DNA from: DASZMX01 sp035551475
GTDB taxonomy: Bacteria; Verrucomicrobiota; Verrucomicrobiia; Limisphaerales; Palsa-1400
DNA: 61,315 nucleotides
Assembly: GCA_035551475.1 (NCBI GenBank)
Contig: DASZMX010000058.1
Location: forward strand, 1 to 61,315
Direction of reading: 5' to 3'
Below the pieces are notes generated by a model. The model made no database searches. It was not told the DNA's origin and saw nothing but the letters and a program-made list of their open reading frames with translations. Of the stretch, positions 1 to 9,475 are shown one piece after another. Within the stretch, counting starts at the first letter, position 1; the number at the start of each line of letters is the position of its first letter. Both the position numbers and the translations under genes were made by a program.

Positions 1-23
1 AACTCTGCAAGGCCGGCTCCCGG

Positions 24-824
24 TTATTCTTTTCCCACCGGGTTCGATAATGAACCGATCTTTTCGATCTCGATCACCACCGAATCACCCTCCTGCAGCC
101 AGCGCGGCGGCTTCTGCGCCATGCCGACGCCGTGCGGCGTGCCGGTGAGTATCACCGTTCCGGCGAGCAACGTTGTGCTGCCGCTTAAGAACTCAATAAT
201 GGCGGGAATATCAAAGATCATGTCGTTGGTGTTCCAGTCCTGCATCACCTTTCCCGTTATAGTTGACTTGATCTTCAATTGATTGGGATCGGGAATTTCA
301 TCGGCGAGCGTCAGGCACGGGCCCAGCGGAGTAAAGGTGTCAAATGTTTTTCCCCGGGTCCATTGCGAGCCGCCGCGCTTGAGCTGCCAATCGCGCGCGC
401 TTACGTCATTGGCGCAGGTATAGCCCAGAACGTGCTGAAGGGCCTCCGCGCGGCTGACGTTCTTGCATGTTTTGCCGATGACCACGGCGAGCTCCGCCTC
501 GTAATCCACCTCGGCGCTGGCCAGACGGGTGGGCAGAAGAATCGGCTCCCCGGGATTCTGCACGGTATTGAGCCCCTTCATAAAAACCACCGGGAACTGC
601 GGGACGGCGGCGCCGGATTCTTCGGCATGGCGGCGATAATTCAGGCCAATGCCAAGGATCTGCACCGGCGCGATGGGCGCGAGTAATTTGCCGATGACGG
701 CCCTTTCTGACGTCACGCTGAATTGGCCGAAGATATCCCCCGTGATGCGGCGGGAAGAGCCATCGGGCTCCAATGTGGCGTATTGTATTTTTGACTCGGA
801 ATTTAAGTGACGAATAATTCTCAT
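24..824 (-). CDS. Fumarylacetoacetate hydrolase (FAH) family protein
   Basis: 266 aa, cytoplasmic, no signal peptide. The FAH metal-binding signature is visible: VDYEAELAVVIGK near residues 105-117 supplies two Glu ligands, and NDVSARDWQ near residues 138-146 supplies the Asp. The C-terminal LTGTPHGVG segment is also typical. The family hydrolyses or isomerises acylpyruvate-type and diketo-acid substrates. It includes 2,4-diketo-3-deoxy-L-rhamnonate/fuconate hydrolases of non-phosphorylative deoxysugar pathways. It is the last gene of the minus-strand operon, 28 bp after a GH116 gene, with a RhaT-like transporter at the operon head. A deoxysugar diketo-acid hydrolase is therefore a plausible role, but this is inference. 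Other FAH substrates cannot be excluded. Confidence 0.9.
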   Translation of the reverse strand: MRIIRHLNSESKIQYATLEPDGSSRRITGDIFGQFSVTSERAVIGKLLAPIAPVQILGIGLNYRRHAEESGAAVPQFPVVFMKGLNTVQNPGEPILLPTRLASAEVDYEAELAVVIGKTCKNVSRAEALQHVLGYTCANDVSARDWQLKRGGSQWTRGKTFDTFTPLGPCLTLADEIPDPNQLKIKSTITGKVMQDWNTNDMIFDIPAIIEFLSGSTTLLAGTVILTGTPHGVGMAQKPPRWLQEGDSVVIEIEKIGSLSNPVGKE

Positions 825-852
825 AGTTGACTGGATATCAAGTTAAGCTGAA

Positions 853-3330
853 CTAAGCGCGGCTGGCTTCCAGCACGCGGTGCACCAGGCCTCCCGGCTG
901 CGCGGGAGCGCCAAAATCCTGGCCGGCCAGCGCCGCCGGCAACGACCACAACATCATGTCCTGGTAATAGTCATTGCCAAAGGTGCGTTCCCCCGTGTCC
1001 ACATCGCCGCGCATGATATTAGGCATGTCCCACGTATAACCTTGCAGGCAGACCAAATTGTGCCAGACCTTGCGGGCCAGCTCGACGCCGAACTCCCGCT
1101 CGCCCTTGTAAATATAATTCATGGCCAGCATCAAGGCTTCCGGCGGGAAGTAGGAGTAGGTTCCGTAACCTTTGACCTGCGCCGGAGTGCCGTCCTGGTT
1201 GGCGTAATTGACGGCGCCATATTTTGTCACCGCCACATTGCAGCGCTTGATGGTTTCCAACGTAGTCTTGACGCGATCCTGCGGCAGCGCGCTTTTCAGG
1301 CCGTGATGATCGGTAATCCATTCGCCGTCCATCTGGTAGCCGAAAACGAGGTCCGATTTGCGTCCGGTTTCCGGCTCGAAGTAATTCAAGTAATAGCTTC
1401 CGGTCCAAAGCTTGTTCTCCATGGATTCCGCTCCCGCCTTAAGCCAGGCGCGGCATTGCTCGGCAAAGGCATGGTCGCCCGCCGCCTCCGCGAACCGCTC
1501 GGTGATGCGCAATTGGGCGAGGTGCAAGCCGCCCACATGCGCCGTCATCCCGGCCCAGCCCGGCTCGGGCGCCTCAAACCATTCCGTCCCCACGTTATTC
1601 GTCGGCATGGCGATGATGCGATCGCCGATCTCGTAGGCGGGGCGCAAGTTGACGGTCCAAATCATGCACTGCTTGAGCGACGGATAGAATTCCTCGATAA
1701 ATTTCTTGTCGGCCTTATAACAGAGAAAATAGCGATCCAGCATCGCGGCCAGGGAAATGCCGTTGGTGGCGAACTGGTAGCCGCGCGTGGTGTTGGCAAA
1801 ATCGATCGGCGGCGTGTTGCCGGTGCAACCTCCAAAAATCCACGGCGGGGCGCCGTCGGGAAATTGATACCCTTTGTAGCCGCGATAGGTGGAAAGAGCC
1901 AATTCGGGAAAGAAATAAACCAACGGCGCATTGCCATAGAAAGAACATGGGATGCATTCGAATTGCGGGCAGCCGCGCGGGCATTCGATCAAACCGTAGA
2001 GGCCGTCTTTTTCCTGGACCCAGTCCGGCAGAGGCGCTTGTTTTTGCGCCCACATGCCATCCTCCGTAATCATATAAAGAACATTCACGAGGGATTCACG
2101 CAGCCACACCGGCAGAACCGCCTCACTGTAGATGACTTCCTGCCACGCCAGAATCCGGCGCAAGAGCGAGGCATGGCGGTCGGCCAGCGCCTTCGCGGCG
2201 GCGAGGGCGGTCGGATAGTTTTTCACGTACATATGCGTGAAGGTGTGCTCCGCGTTGGCCCAATTATAGCCGCCCGCATTCCAGGTCGGCGCACACCAGG
2301 AGAGAACGAACCGCACCACGCGCGTTTCGCCGGCCCGCAATTCGAAGTCGATGGCGGCCGACGTGTCCGGATGCTCGCTGCCCGCCTCCGGCAGAGCGGT
2401 GGCAATCGCGGCCCATTTGCCGCCGTCCCGACCCAACCCGCCGCCAAATCGCGCTTTTTCTTTTCCGATAACTCCCAAGGCGTAGGAGGCCAGCTTCCCG
2501 GAGACCAACATGCCCTTGAATTTTCCTTCGTGCGCCGGCTGGCGGGAGAATTCGTTCGCCCTTGCTTCCTGGGCGGTCGGTCCTGGAATGGAAATCGCAA
2601 TCGTCCCAGTTTGCTTTTCGGCGGAGCCGTTGCGCAGGTGAACTTCGAACACCACTCCCGGCATCATGGAGGCGGCAACGTCTCCGGGCAAAAACGGAGC
2701 CCACGCCCGCATCCCGACACTCACCGGGCTGTCCGTTTCGAACTCCAAATCCGCGACGGGATAATGGCCCCAATAATGAATTTCTTTGGCCGTTCCTACG
2801 CCGACGACCTCCGTCTTATCTGGGTTGGGCTCGAACGGTTGATCGGTCTCTTTCCAGGCTTTGTCTTTCCAGACATGCAGCTTCTTCTCGGCGGCGGGAT
2901 ACTGATATTCGCCCCAGCCTTGCTTGATTTGGGTAGGATCACACAAAACCCAGGCCCGGCCGCCGACGCTCAGCCCAAGCAGCGGCGTGTTTTCCGGGCC
3001 GCGTCGCGGAATCACCGTGTTGAAAATGGTGTTGTAGCCAATCATTCCACTGGTTTCGAGGTCGAAACAACCGGTGTCCACGCCGCCCAAGGCCATGCCG
3101 TTGGTCACCTTGTCCGCCACGCGATAGATAACGCCGCACGCCGGCTTCGAAAATCCGGCCGCCTTGAATTGCAGCCATTCTTTGCCCGGCAAATCAGTGG
3201 GGAAGAGCTTTTCCTGGGCTTTGGAGGAGTTCGAGCCTAAAGCCGGCAATCCCGCGCAAATCGTCGCGGCGGCCGCGGTCCGAATAAAATCGCGGCGTTT
3301 CATCCGATGGAGATGGTTCATGCTGTTCAT
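853..3330 (-). CDS. GH116/DUF608 family glycosidase, Tat-exported (paralog 1)
   Basis: 825 aa. The N-terminus carries a twin-arginine signal (KRRDFIRTAAAA, R12-R13), so folded export is likely. An alternative start at Met10 (position 3303) gives a more usual Tat peptide. It follows the GBA2 layout: an N-terminal beta-sandwich (about 45-360, with GMALGGVDTG and YWGHYPVAD) and an (alpha/alpha)6 catalytic domain (about 400-800). By eye, E449 in GLIECPRG matches the family nucleophile position and E583/E586 in TEWFE the acid/base region. PPEAL near the C-terminus matches the sugar-binding Glu. Known GH116 members are beta-glucosidases, beta-xylosidases or related enzymes; the substrate here is unknown. 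It lies 36 bp after paralog 2 and 28 bp before the FAH gene. Confidence 0.9.
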   Translation of the reverse strand: MNSMNHLHRMKRRDFIRTAAAATICAGLPALGSNSSKAQEKLFPTDLPGKEWLQFKAAGFSKPACGVIYRVADKVTNGMALGGVDTGCFDLETSGMIGYNTIFNTVIPRRGPENTPLLGLSVGGRAWVLCDPTQIKQGWGEYQYPAAEKKLHVWKDKAWKETDQPFEPNPDKTEVVGVGTAKEIHYWGHYPVADLEFETDSPVSVGMRAWAPFLPGDVAASMMPGVVFEVHLRNGSAEKQTGTIAISIPGPTAQEARANEFSRQPAHEGKFKGMLVSGKLASYALGVIGKEKARFGGGLGRDGGKWAAIATALPEAGSEHPDTSAAIDFELRAGETRVVRFVLSWCAPTWNAGGYNWANAEHTFTHMYVKNYPTALAAAKALADRHASLLRRILAWQEVIYSEAVLPVWLRESLVNVLYMITEDGMWAQKQAPLPDWVQEKDGLYGLIECPRGCPQFECIPCSFYGNAPLVYFFPELALSTYRGYKGYQFPDGAPPWIFGGCTGNTPPIDFANTTRGYQFATNGISLAAMLDRYFLCYKADKKFIEEFYPSLKQCMIWTVNLRPAYEIGDRIIAMPTNNVGTEWFEAPEPGWAGMTAHVGGLHLAQLRITERFAEAAGDHAFAEQCRAWLKAGAESMENKLWTGSYYLNYFEPETGRKSDLVFGYQMDGEWITDHHGLKSALPQDRVKTTLETIKRCNVAVTKYGAVNYANQDGTPAQVKGYGTYSYFPPEALMLAMNYIYKGEREFGVELARKVWHNLVCLQGYTWDMPNIMRGDVDTGERTFGNDYYQDMMLWSLPAALAGQDFGAPAQPGGLVHRVLEASRA

Positions 3331-3366
3331 AGCTTCAATGTTAGAGGAGCGTTGCTTGGGATTTTT

Positions 3367-5547
3367 TTACGCCATTTGTTTGACAGTAGCGCCGTTTTCT
3401 TTGGCCGCTTGCAGGATCCGATCCATGAGGCTGCCCGGCCGGGTCGCCGTGGGAATATCTTCAGAGGAAAAGGCGAGAGGCAGCGCCCAGATAATCATCA
3501 TTTGATAGAAATCGGTGCCAAAAGTTACTGCGCCAGTTTTTGGATTTATTTGGTTGGGCAGGTCCCATCCGACGCCCTGCCTTAACACCAGGTTCTCGAT
3601 CACGCGCCGGGCCAGGTCCTCGCCCTCGGCGCGTCTGCCCATGTAAGAAAAAGTCATTGCCACGCATAAATTTTCGGCTGGGAAAGTTCCCTGGGAATGG
3701 GTGGAGCCGGTCGGATCAATGGCCCCATCGGGACGCAGCGCGTTATAAATCCCCCATTCTGATTTCGGGAAATGGAGGGCCTTAACCGTGTCCAGGACGG
3801 CTTCCGCGCGTGGCGTGGGAAACATGGGAGGCAACCCGTGGAGAAACGACAGCCATTGCCCAACCAGTTGGTTGGCGAGCACGGTGTCTGAGCTTCGCCC
3901 GGTGGCTTGATCGAGATAGAGCAAATAGGATCCGTTACGCCAAAGATCTTCGATGGTGCGCTGGCCGTGCGCGCGCCATTCCCGGCACTGGCTCGCGAAC
4001 GCCGCGTCTCCATAAGCCTCCGCCATTTGCGCCGCCAGTGTCAGGACTGGCAGCCAGTATCCGTTGGTATGGACGGAGGTTCCTGGCCAGGGCCACGCGC
4101 CATAAAATTGATTGCCCGTCGGCTCCGGCTCCAAATCCAACAACCCATCGCCATCGCGATCCAGGGATTTCGTGTAAAGCACGGCCTGTTTCACGGCGGG
4201 ATAAAATTCCTTCAGCGCCGCGGGATTGGCGCCGCGCCGCCAGAGCCGGGCGACCAATTCCACAAACACCGCGCTATTCACCGTATGCAGAAAATGATAA
4301 ATGGGCGAACCCAGGTCCGTTCCCCACCCCAGGCCAAGCGGAATTTCGCCGTTGCCCAGCTGGAAATGCGCATAGCCGCGAAGCAGCGCCGCCATTAAGT
4401 CGGGAAAGAAAAAAACCAGCGGAAAACTGCCATACCAATCGCTGGGTATGGCCACGTGCGGGACAGAACGGGGGCTTTCTGTCAAACCGAATATCCCAAA
4501 GGGTTCGCACCAATCTTCGCGCGGCACGCTGTTGGCCGCCCAAAAACTGTCCTCCGTGACGGTGTGCAAAACATTGACCATTTGATCGCGCAACCAGACC
4601 GGCAGGCGTTTCTCCGCGTAAATGGTCCGCTGCCAGGACAGGATCCTTTGCAGCAGGCTGCGATGCGAACGCGTGAGGTATTCGACGACATCTTCCGCGC
4701 TGGAAAATCGGCGGCTATAGGCGTGCAGGTAATGGCGATATTCTGTTCCCTTCCAGCGTGGGGCAAACCAGGCCAGGGCGAAGCGGATCGTCCGGCTTTC
4801 GCCCGGCTTCAAATTAAAATCAACGGCCACCGTCGCGCCCGCATCGTTGGCCGACGCCTCGCGCATCGAAACAAAATCCTTGAGCGACGCCGCGCCTAAA
4901 TCGAGGTAACCACCGACTCGCGGACGGTCCTCGTCCAGGAGCGCCAGCGCGTAGGCTGTTCCTCCGGGCGCCGTGACGGTCACGCCCTGGGTGGAGATTT
5001 TCCGCTCGAACACGGAGCCTCCCGCTTCTGCGGGGCTGGGCCCCGGAAAGGAAAAGTACAGCGTGCCGAATTGGACGTCGGCCGAGGAATTTCGCAGATG
5101 CACCTCGAAGACAGCGCCGGGCGTATTGGAGGCGATGGCATCACCCGGCAGAAACGGCGCCCAAGCGCGCAAGCTGGCTGCCACCGGCGCGCTCGTGACA
5201 AATTGCAGGTCGGCCACCGGATAATGCCCCCAATAATAGATCTCTTCGGCGGCGTTATCGGCGCCGGCGCGTTTTTGCAGCGTCCAGGTTTTACCGCCGA
5301 TCCCTAAAGCAAAAATCGGCGCATTCAACTCCCGCGGCGGCGTGAAGGAATTGAAAATGGAACAACGCCCCAAGGCGCCGTCCGTGTTCAAATCCAGGCA
5401 GCCCGCGCCAATCCCTCCCAAGGGCAAGCCGCACGTGGCTTGTCCGGCCCGGAAAACCACGCCGCAAACCGGAACGTCAAATCCGGCAGCGGTAAACTCC
5501 CGCCACTTCAACTCGGCGGGGCCGCGGTCAAAAAGTTCCTGAACCAT
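3367..5547 (-). CDS. GH116/DUF608 family protein without signal peptide and with a degenerate active site (paralog 2)
   Basis: 726 aa from the start chosen at 5547 (MVQELFDRG). The reading frame stays open upstream to 5676, but that stretch is Arg/Pro-rich and overlaps the 3' end of paralog 3, so it is rejected. Both GH116 domains are complete (PLGGIGAG, YWGHYPVAD, then the all-helical domain). The candidate nucleophile E357 (GLTESPRS) and the late binding Glu (FPAEN) are kept. The acid/base segment reads NQFYGAW (479-485) where the other paralogs have EWFE or EWWE, so both acidic residues are lost. No secretion signal is visible, unlike the other four copies. It could be an intracellular enzyme with altered chemistry or a pseudoenzyme. 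It starts 13 bp after paralog 3 ends, with no clear Shine-Dalgarno sequence, which suggests coupled translation. Confidence 0.86.
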   Translation of the reverse strand: MVQELFDRGPAELKWREFTAAGFDVPVCGVVFRAGQATCGLPLGGIGAGCLDLNTDGALGRCSIFNSFTPPRELNAPIFALGIGGKTWTLQKRAGADNAAEEIYYWGHYPVADLQFVTSAPVAASLRAWAPFLPGDAIASNTPGAVFEVHLRNSSADVQFGTLYFSFPGPSPAEAGGSVFERKISTQGVTVTAPGGTAYALALLDEDRPRVGGYLDLGAASLKDFVSMREASANDAGATVAVDFNLKPGESRTIRFALAWFAPRWKGTEYRHYLHAYSRRFSSAEDVVEYLTRSHRSLLQRILSWQRTIYAEKRLPVWLRDQMVNVLHTVTEDSFWAANSVPREDWCEPFGIFGLTESPRSVPHVAIPSDWYGSFPLVFFFPDLMAALLRGYAHFQLGNGEIPLGLGWGTDLGSPIYHFLHTVNSAVFVELVARLWRRGANPAALKEFYPAVKQAVLYTKSLDRDGDGLLDLEPEPTGNQFYGAWPWPGTSVHTNGYWLPVLTLAAQMAEAYGDAAFASQCREWRAHGQRTIEDLWRNGSYLLYLDQATGRSSDTVLANQLVGQWLSFLHGLPPMFPTPRAEAVLDTVKALHFPKSEWGIYNALRPDGAIDPTGSTHSQGTFPAENLCVAMTFSYMGRRAEGEDLARRVIENLVLRQGVGWDLPNQINPKTGAVTFGTDFYQMMIIWALPLAFSSEDIPTATRPGSLMDRILQAAKENGATVKQMA

Positions 5548-5560
5548 GCGGGGGCTTTGC

Positions 5561-8140
5561 TTAATTCTTCGCCGTGGCCTTGGACGGCTCCGCGGAGGGC
5601 GCGGCCGCCGCGGTGATAATCTGATTGACAAGACCGCCCGGAGCGCAAAATGTCTGCAAATCCTGGCCGAGAACACTGGCGGGAACCGCCCAAAGCATCA
5701 TCGCCTGGTAGTAATCCGTGCCGAACAGCCGCGCCCCGGTTTTGCCATCCACCATGTTCGGCATGTCCCATTCCAGGCGTTGCCGGCAAATCAAATTTTC
5801 CCAATGCTTGCGAATCATCTCCAGCCCATAATCCCGCTCGCCCGCTCCCATGTAGGTCATTCCCAGGATGGGCACTTCCGCGACGAACATGGTGTAGATG
5901 CCATAATGCGCCACGTCCGCCTCGTTGGCCTTGTTGATATCCGCGCCGGCCTCGGCGGGCTTTTTCATTAGCGCGCTCCCATCCGCGTGCGCAAAATTGG
6001 CCGCACCGATTTCCGGCGTGAGCGCGACATTGCACCGCTTGATGGTTGCCAAAGTCGTCTGGACACGGTCCGGTCGGAAAACACCCTCCAAGCCGTGGAA
6101 CCTGGCCGCCCATTCGCCATCCAATTGGTACGCCATGACGTCATCGCTTTTCCGTCCCGCTTCCGGGTCCAGGAAATTCAGGTAATAGGAGCCATTCCAC
6201 ATTTTCTCTTCCATGTCTTTTTGCCCCTCGGCCAGCCATTGGCGGCATTGCTCCGCGTAGGACGCATCCCCCATGGCTTTGGCCATGCGCTCGACCATTC
6301 TTAATTGCGCAAGGTGCAATCCGCCCATGTGCGTGGCCATGCCGGCCCAGTCGCCGTGCTCAAACCATTCCATGCCGCCGTCATCGGGCATGCGAATCAC
6401 ATGGCCGGATTTCGCCGTCAGGTTCATCGTGTAGGTGTTGCAGCGCTTGATTGATTCGTAAAAATCCGCCAACAGGCTGGCCTCGCCTGTCCGCTGCCAG
6501 AGCCGGTCCACCATATCGATGTAACAAGTGCCGTTGAGGGATTTCTGCCAATAGAATTCCGGAGAGGCCATGTCCGGCAAGTCGCCGATCTGGCCCAGCG
6601 CGAACGGGACTTCGCCGTCCGGACGCTGATATTGCTTGAAGGCGTTCAGCGTGGTCCGCGCCAAGTCGGGGAAAAAGTAAACGATCGGCAATCCACCATA
6701 CCAATCGCACGGGATGCACGACGTATGAGGACATCCGCGCGAGCTTTCGTTCATGGCGAAAACTCCGCCCGGCGCAGCCCAATCACCCAGCGGCGGGCGC
6801 GGCTGCGCCCAATACCCGTCGGCCGTGATCAAGTGCAAATTGTTGACCAGCGAATCCTTCAGCCAGGCGGGAGTTTTTTCCGAGGTGTAAATCACGCTCT
6901 GCCAGGCGAGAATCCTGCGCAACAGATCATCGTGCGTCGCCGCGAGGCGGCGGGCCACGTCCAAGGCCCCCGTATAGCGGCTGGCGTACATGTGGGTGTA
7001 ATGCAATTGGTCGCCCATCCAATCGGCGGCCTTCCATTCTTTTTTGGGCTGGGCGCCTTCCTGCTTGCGGTCAGCGCCTTCCCACGTCGGGGCGTACCAC
7101 GCCAGCAGAAAACGAACGGTTTTCTCGCCGCCCGCCGCCAGTGAAAAATCCACGGCGGCCGAAGAGCTTCCTTCCGCATAACGGGCCAGGCCGCCTTCCT
7201 CCCGGAAATGAGTTACAGGCAATTGCGAGCCAATGGCGCTCCAGCCATTGGCGACCGTGCTCAATCCCGCGCCATACCGCGCCTGCGTTTGGCCAATCGT
7301 CCCGAGCGCGTAACCCACGCCTTCACGGGATGCCACCACGACGCCCTGAAAATTTCCCTCCACGGGGATGCGCGTGAATTCGGCGCCCATCGCCTCCTGC
7401 GCGTCTGGCCCGGGAAAATTAAAAGCGATGGTTCCGTGTTGTTCCTGGGCCGAAGTGTTGCGCAGATGCACTTCAAAAACGGCCCCGGGAATATCTGAGG
7501 AGGCGGCGTTGCCTGGCAGAAACGAGGACCACGACCTCATCCCCACTTGCAGCGGCGCGTCGGTTTCAAATTCCATATCCGCCACCGGGTAATGCCCCCA
7601 ATAAGCGATGTCTTTGGCCGGGCGAACGCCCGTGATGGCCGGCGCCTGGATTTTTTCGATTTTTGATTCCTTTACCCAGCCGCCCGGATAATGCGGTTCC
7701 GTGTCCCAGACAATTTGGCTGCCGTTGATAAAGCGCTGCGGCGCCAGGACCCAGGTATTGCTGCCAATCGCCAGGCCCAGGATCGGCTCGATATGCGCCG
7801 GCAATTTCCGGGGCATCCGCCATTTCGGGTTGTAAGTGAATTCCGCCGTCGGATTAAAAATCGTGCTGTAGCCCCAAATCCCGTTGGCATCCACGTCGAT
7901 GGCTCCAGTGCCCACGCCCCCCAGCGGCACGCCCGACACCGGCGGATGATCGGTGTGGTAAATCACGCCCGTGACCGGCGCCGCAAAACCGGCGGCGTCG
8001 AATGTCGTCCACTCCGCTGACTTTTGCTTGACAGGAAAAAGCGTGGCGCCCCCAACCGCGGCCAGCGAGGAGAGAAAGGCGCCGGCCGCCAGGCCATAGC
8101 CGGAGCCAGCGCGGAAACGTCGAGTCATGAAGATTTTCAT
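5561..8140 (-). CDS. GH116/DUF608 family glycosidase, exported (paralog 3)
   Basis: 859 aa. The N-terminal signal has RR at 7-8 followed by an Ala/Gly/Leu hydrophobic stretch to about residue 32. A second possible start is Met5 (8128). The GH116 N-domain (VPLGGVGTGAIDVD, YWGHYPVADMEFETD) precedes the catalytic helical barrel. The candidate nucleophile is E465 (AMNESSRG). The acid/base region is MEWFEHGDW with E591, E594 and D597, followed by GMATHMGGLHLAQLR, which aligns with the GGLWLAA motif of human GBA2. The late AEVPILGMTYM supplies the binding Glu. It starts 18 bp after the RhaT-like gene and leads the three-glycosidase run. Confidence 0.9.
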   Translation of the reverse strand: MKIFMTRRFRAGSGYGLAAGAFLSSLAAVGGATLFPVKQKSAEWTTFDAAGFAAPVTGVIYHTDHPPVSGVPLGGVGTGAIDVDANGIWGYSTIFNPTAEFTYNPKWRMPRKLPAHIEPILGLAIGSNTWVLAPQRFINGSQIVWDTEPHYPGGWVKESKIEKIQAPAITGVRPAKDIAYWGHYPVADMEFETDAPLQVGMRSWSSFLPGNAASSDIPGAVFEVHLRNTSAQEQHGTIAFNFPGPDAQEAMGAEFTRIPVEGNFQGVVVASREGVGYALGTIGQTQARYGAGLSTVANGWSAIGSQLPVTHFREEGGLARYAEGSSSAAVDFSLAAGGEKTVRFLLAWYAPTWEGADRKQEGAQPKKEWKAADWMGDQLHYTHMYASRYTGALDVARRLAATHDDLLRRILAWQSVIYTSEKTPAWLKDSLVNNLHLITADGYWAQPRPPLGDWAAPGGVFAMNESSRGCPHTSCIPCDWYGGLPIVYFFPDLARTTLNAFKQYQRPDGEVPFALGQIGDLPDMASPEFYWQKSLNGTCYIDMVDRLWQRTGEASLLADFYESIKRCNTYTMNLTAKSGHVIRMPDDGGMEWFEHGDWAGMATHMGGLHLAQLRMVERMAKAMGDASYAEQCRQWLAEGQKDMEEKMWNGSYYLNFLDPEAGRKSDDVMAYQLDGEWAARFHGLEGVFRPDRVQTTLATIKRCNVALTPEIGAANFAHADGSALMKKPAEAGADINKANEADVAHYGIYTMFVAEVPILGMTYMGAGERDYGLEMIRKHWENLICRQRLEWDMPNMVDGKTGARLFGTDYYQAMMLWAVPASVLGQDLQTFCAPGGLVNQIITAAAAPSAEPSKATAKN

Positions 8141-8158
8141 AAAGTTTGCGGGCGGGCG

Positions 8159-9298
8159 TCAGTGACCGGCTGCCGGTCCTTGCGCAAGGCTATTGCCGTA
8201 GGCCAGGATCGCCATCGCGGCGATCAGAATCGCGATGCCGCCATATAGATTATGGGTCGCCCTTTTCGATGCGCCTTTCCATTCGCCGGTCATAAAACCG
8301 ATGCCGGAGGCGACGATGAGCGCCATGCCTAAATTGACGCCGAAACCGACCGTCGTCCCCAATTTGCCCAGATAGTAGGCGCCAATGCCGTAGGGAATTT
8401 GCGCCAAAAAATGGACGCCGCCCATGCTGGAGGCGACGATAAAATCGCGCAGGGAACCAGGCGCGAAGTAATTCTTCCAGCTCTGGGTCCTCCACATCGA
8501 GCCGCCCATGAAAATGAACAGGGCGGTGATGCCGCCCCAGTACATCGGCATCCAGCGAATCAGCGTGGCGTAGAGATCAAGGCGCCCGAGGTGGCTGGCG
8601 GCTTGTTCGAGCGGTTCGCCGAAATCGTAGCCCAAATTCGCGCATCCGCTCAACAAACCCGAGATGGCGCACCACATCATTCCCTGCCAGAACACTTTTC
8701 CCTTGGGGCGATGATGCACGGTCATCGCCGGGCGGACTTTCACTTCTTCGGCCACCGAGATCGCCCCGCCGGTGACGGGGGCTTGCGCTGGAAATTCCTC
8801 CGTCTTTTCCAAAGGAGTGGCATCCGTGTCGCGCTCCCGCAGGATGCCGGCCCGTCCGCTGACGGCTGTGCCAACCAGCAACAGAAGAATTCCGGCAATC
8901 GTCCAAAGCCGGGCATCGGACGGAACGGTGTGCCAGCGGCGAATCAACGGAATGCCGGAACCCAGCGCCACCGAGACGCCTTTGATCATCGCCGCGCCCA
9001 GCGCCATGCCCAGCATATTAAAACCGAAGGCGTAAGTGATGGCTCCCAGCCCCCAGCCGAACCCGAAGAAAAAGACCGTGGCCAGCGTCGTCATCGACGT
9101 CGCGGAAATGGCCCTGGTCCAACCGGGCAGCACAAAATTGATGACGATGAGCGGCACAACGATGGTGGCGAAAAACATCGAAAGCAGGGCCGTATTGGCG
9201 ACGGCGTACTTTCGCTGCACGCGATATTGCAGGCCGAAGGCGCCGCCAGCGACCGACGCGAGAAAAATAAATCCGAAACCTGGAATCAGTGGGTTCAT
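8159..9298 (-). CDS. RhaT-like sugar:proton symporter
   Basis: 379 aa with about ten hydrophobic segments. The N-terminal half closely resembles L-rhamnose-proton symporter RhaT: FGFGWGLGAITYAFGFNMLGMALGAA lies where RhaT has its conserved LFGAMWGIGNINYGL region, followed by the SGRAGILRERD end of the first half. It is longer than E. coli RhaT (344 aa) because of a hydrophilic loop (about 150-195) between the two halves. It is an inner-membrane carrier, first gene of the minus-strand operon, and directly precedes three GH116 genes. It probably imports the monosaccharide they release. Rhamnose specificity is not established; other Verrucomicrobiota RhaT-like proteins may carry other sugars. 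Confidence 0.88.
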   Translation of the reverse strand: MNPLIPGFGFIFLASVAGGAFGLQYRVQRKYAVANTALLSMFFATIVVPLIVINFVLPGWTRAISATSMTTLATVFFFGFGWGLGAITYAFGFNMLGMALGAAMIKGVSVALGSGIPLIRRWHTVPSDARLWTIAGILLLLVGTAVSGRAGILRERDTDATPLEKTEEFPAQAPVTGGAISVAEEVKVRPAMTVHHRPKGKVFWQGMMWCAISGLLSGCANLGYDFGEPLEQAASHLGRLDLYATLIRWMPMYWGGITALFIFMGGSMWRTQSWKNYFAPGSLRDFIVASSMGGVHFLAQIPYGIGAYYLGKLGTTVGFGVNLGMALIVASGIGFMTGEWKGASKRATHNLYGGIAILIAAMAILAYGNSLAQGPAAGH

Positions 9299-9315
9299 AG
9301 ACCTGGGTTCACAAC

Positions 9316-9344
9316 ATTATACATTTGACTGGTCCGCCCGGGAA
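9316..9344 (-). promoter_or_regulatory. Possible promoter of the RhaT-like/GH116/FAH operon
   Basis: On the minus strand a perfect TATAAT (9321-9316) lies 17 nt before the ATG at 9298. A weak -35 (TTCCCG, 9344-9339) is 17 bp further upstream. The implied leader is only about 10 nt and no Shine-Dalgarno sequence is visible. The -10 is good and the -35 poor, so an activator may be needed. Confidence 0.35.
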
Positions 9345-9425
9345 CGCGACATTCGACGCGCCAACTTCCCTGGAGGATGGCGGCGACTATAAACGAAGTT
9401 TCTCAAACTGCGCAAGCATAAACTT

Positions 9426-9475
9426 CTTTTGCTCGCTAAAAAACAATTGGCAATTGGAGTCGATTCCTTTACTGT
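9426..9475 (+). promoter_or_regulatory. Promoter of the SDR gene with upstream AT-rich palindromic element (site A)
   Basis: CTTTTGCTCGCTAAAAAAC (9426-9444) is followed 2 nt later by a -35-like TTGGCA (9447-9452), a 17-bp spacer and TACTGT (9470-9475). The same element-then--35 arrangement recurs at 10383 and 19938. A separate palindrome, AGTTT-CTC-AAACT (9397-9409), lies just upstream and could be an operator. The region is shared with the divergent RhaT-like operon. Whether it binds a regulator or acts as an UP element is inference. Confidence 0.45.

Noticed and set aside
880..3240. A 786-codon plus-strand open frame opposite the first GH116 gene
   Set aside because: It is rich in Arg, His, Gly and Pro and has no recognisable domain. 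It is the mirror of strong third-position GC bias in the real minus-strand gene. The GH116 on the other strand is certain.
5548..5676. N-terminal extension of the second GH116 to 5676
   Set aside because: The extra residues are Arg/Pro-rich, overlap the end of the previous gene by over 100 bp and do not form a signal peptide.
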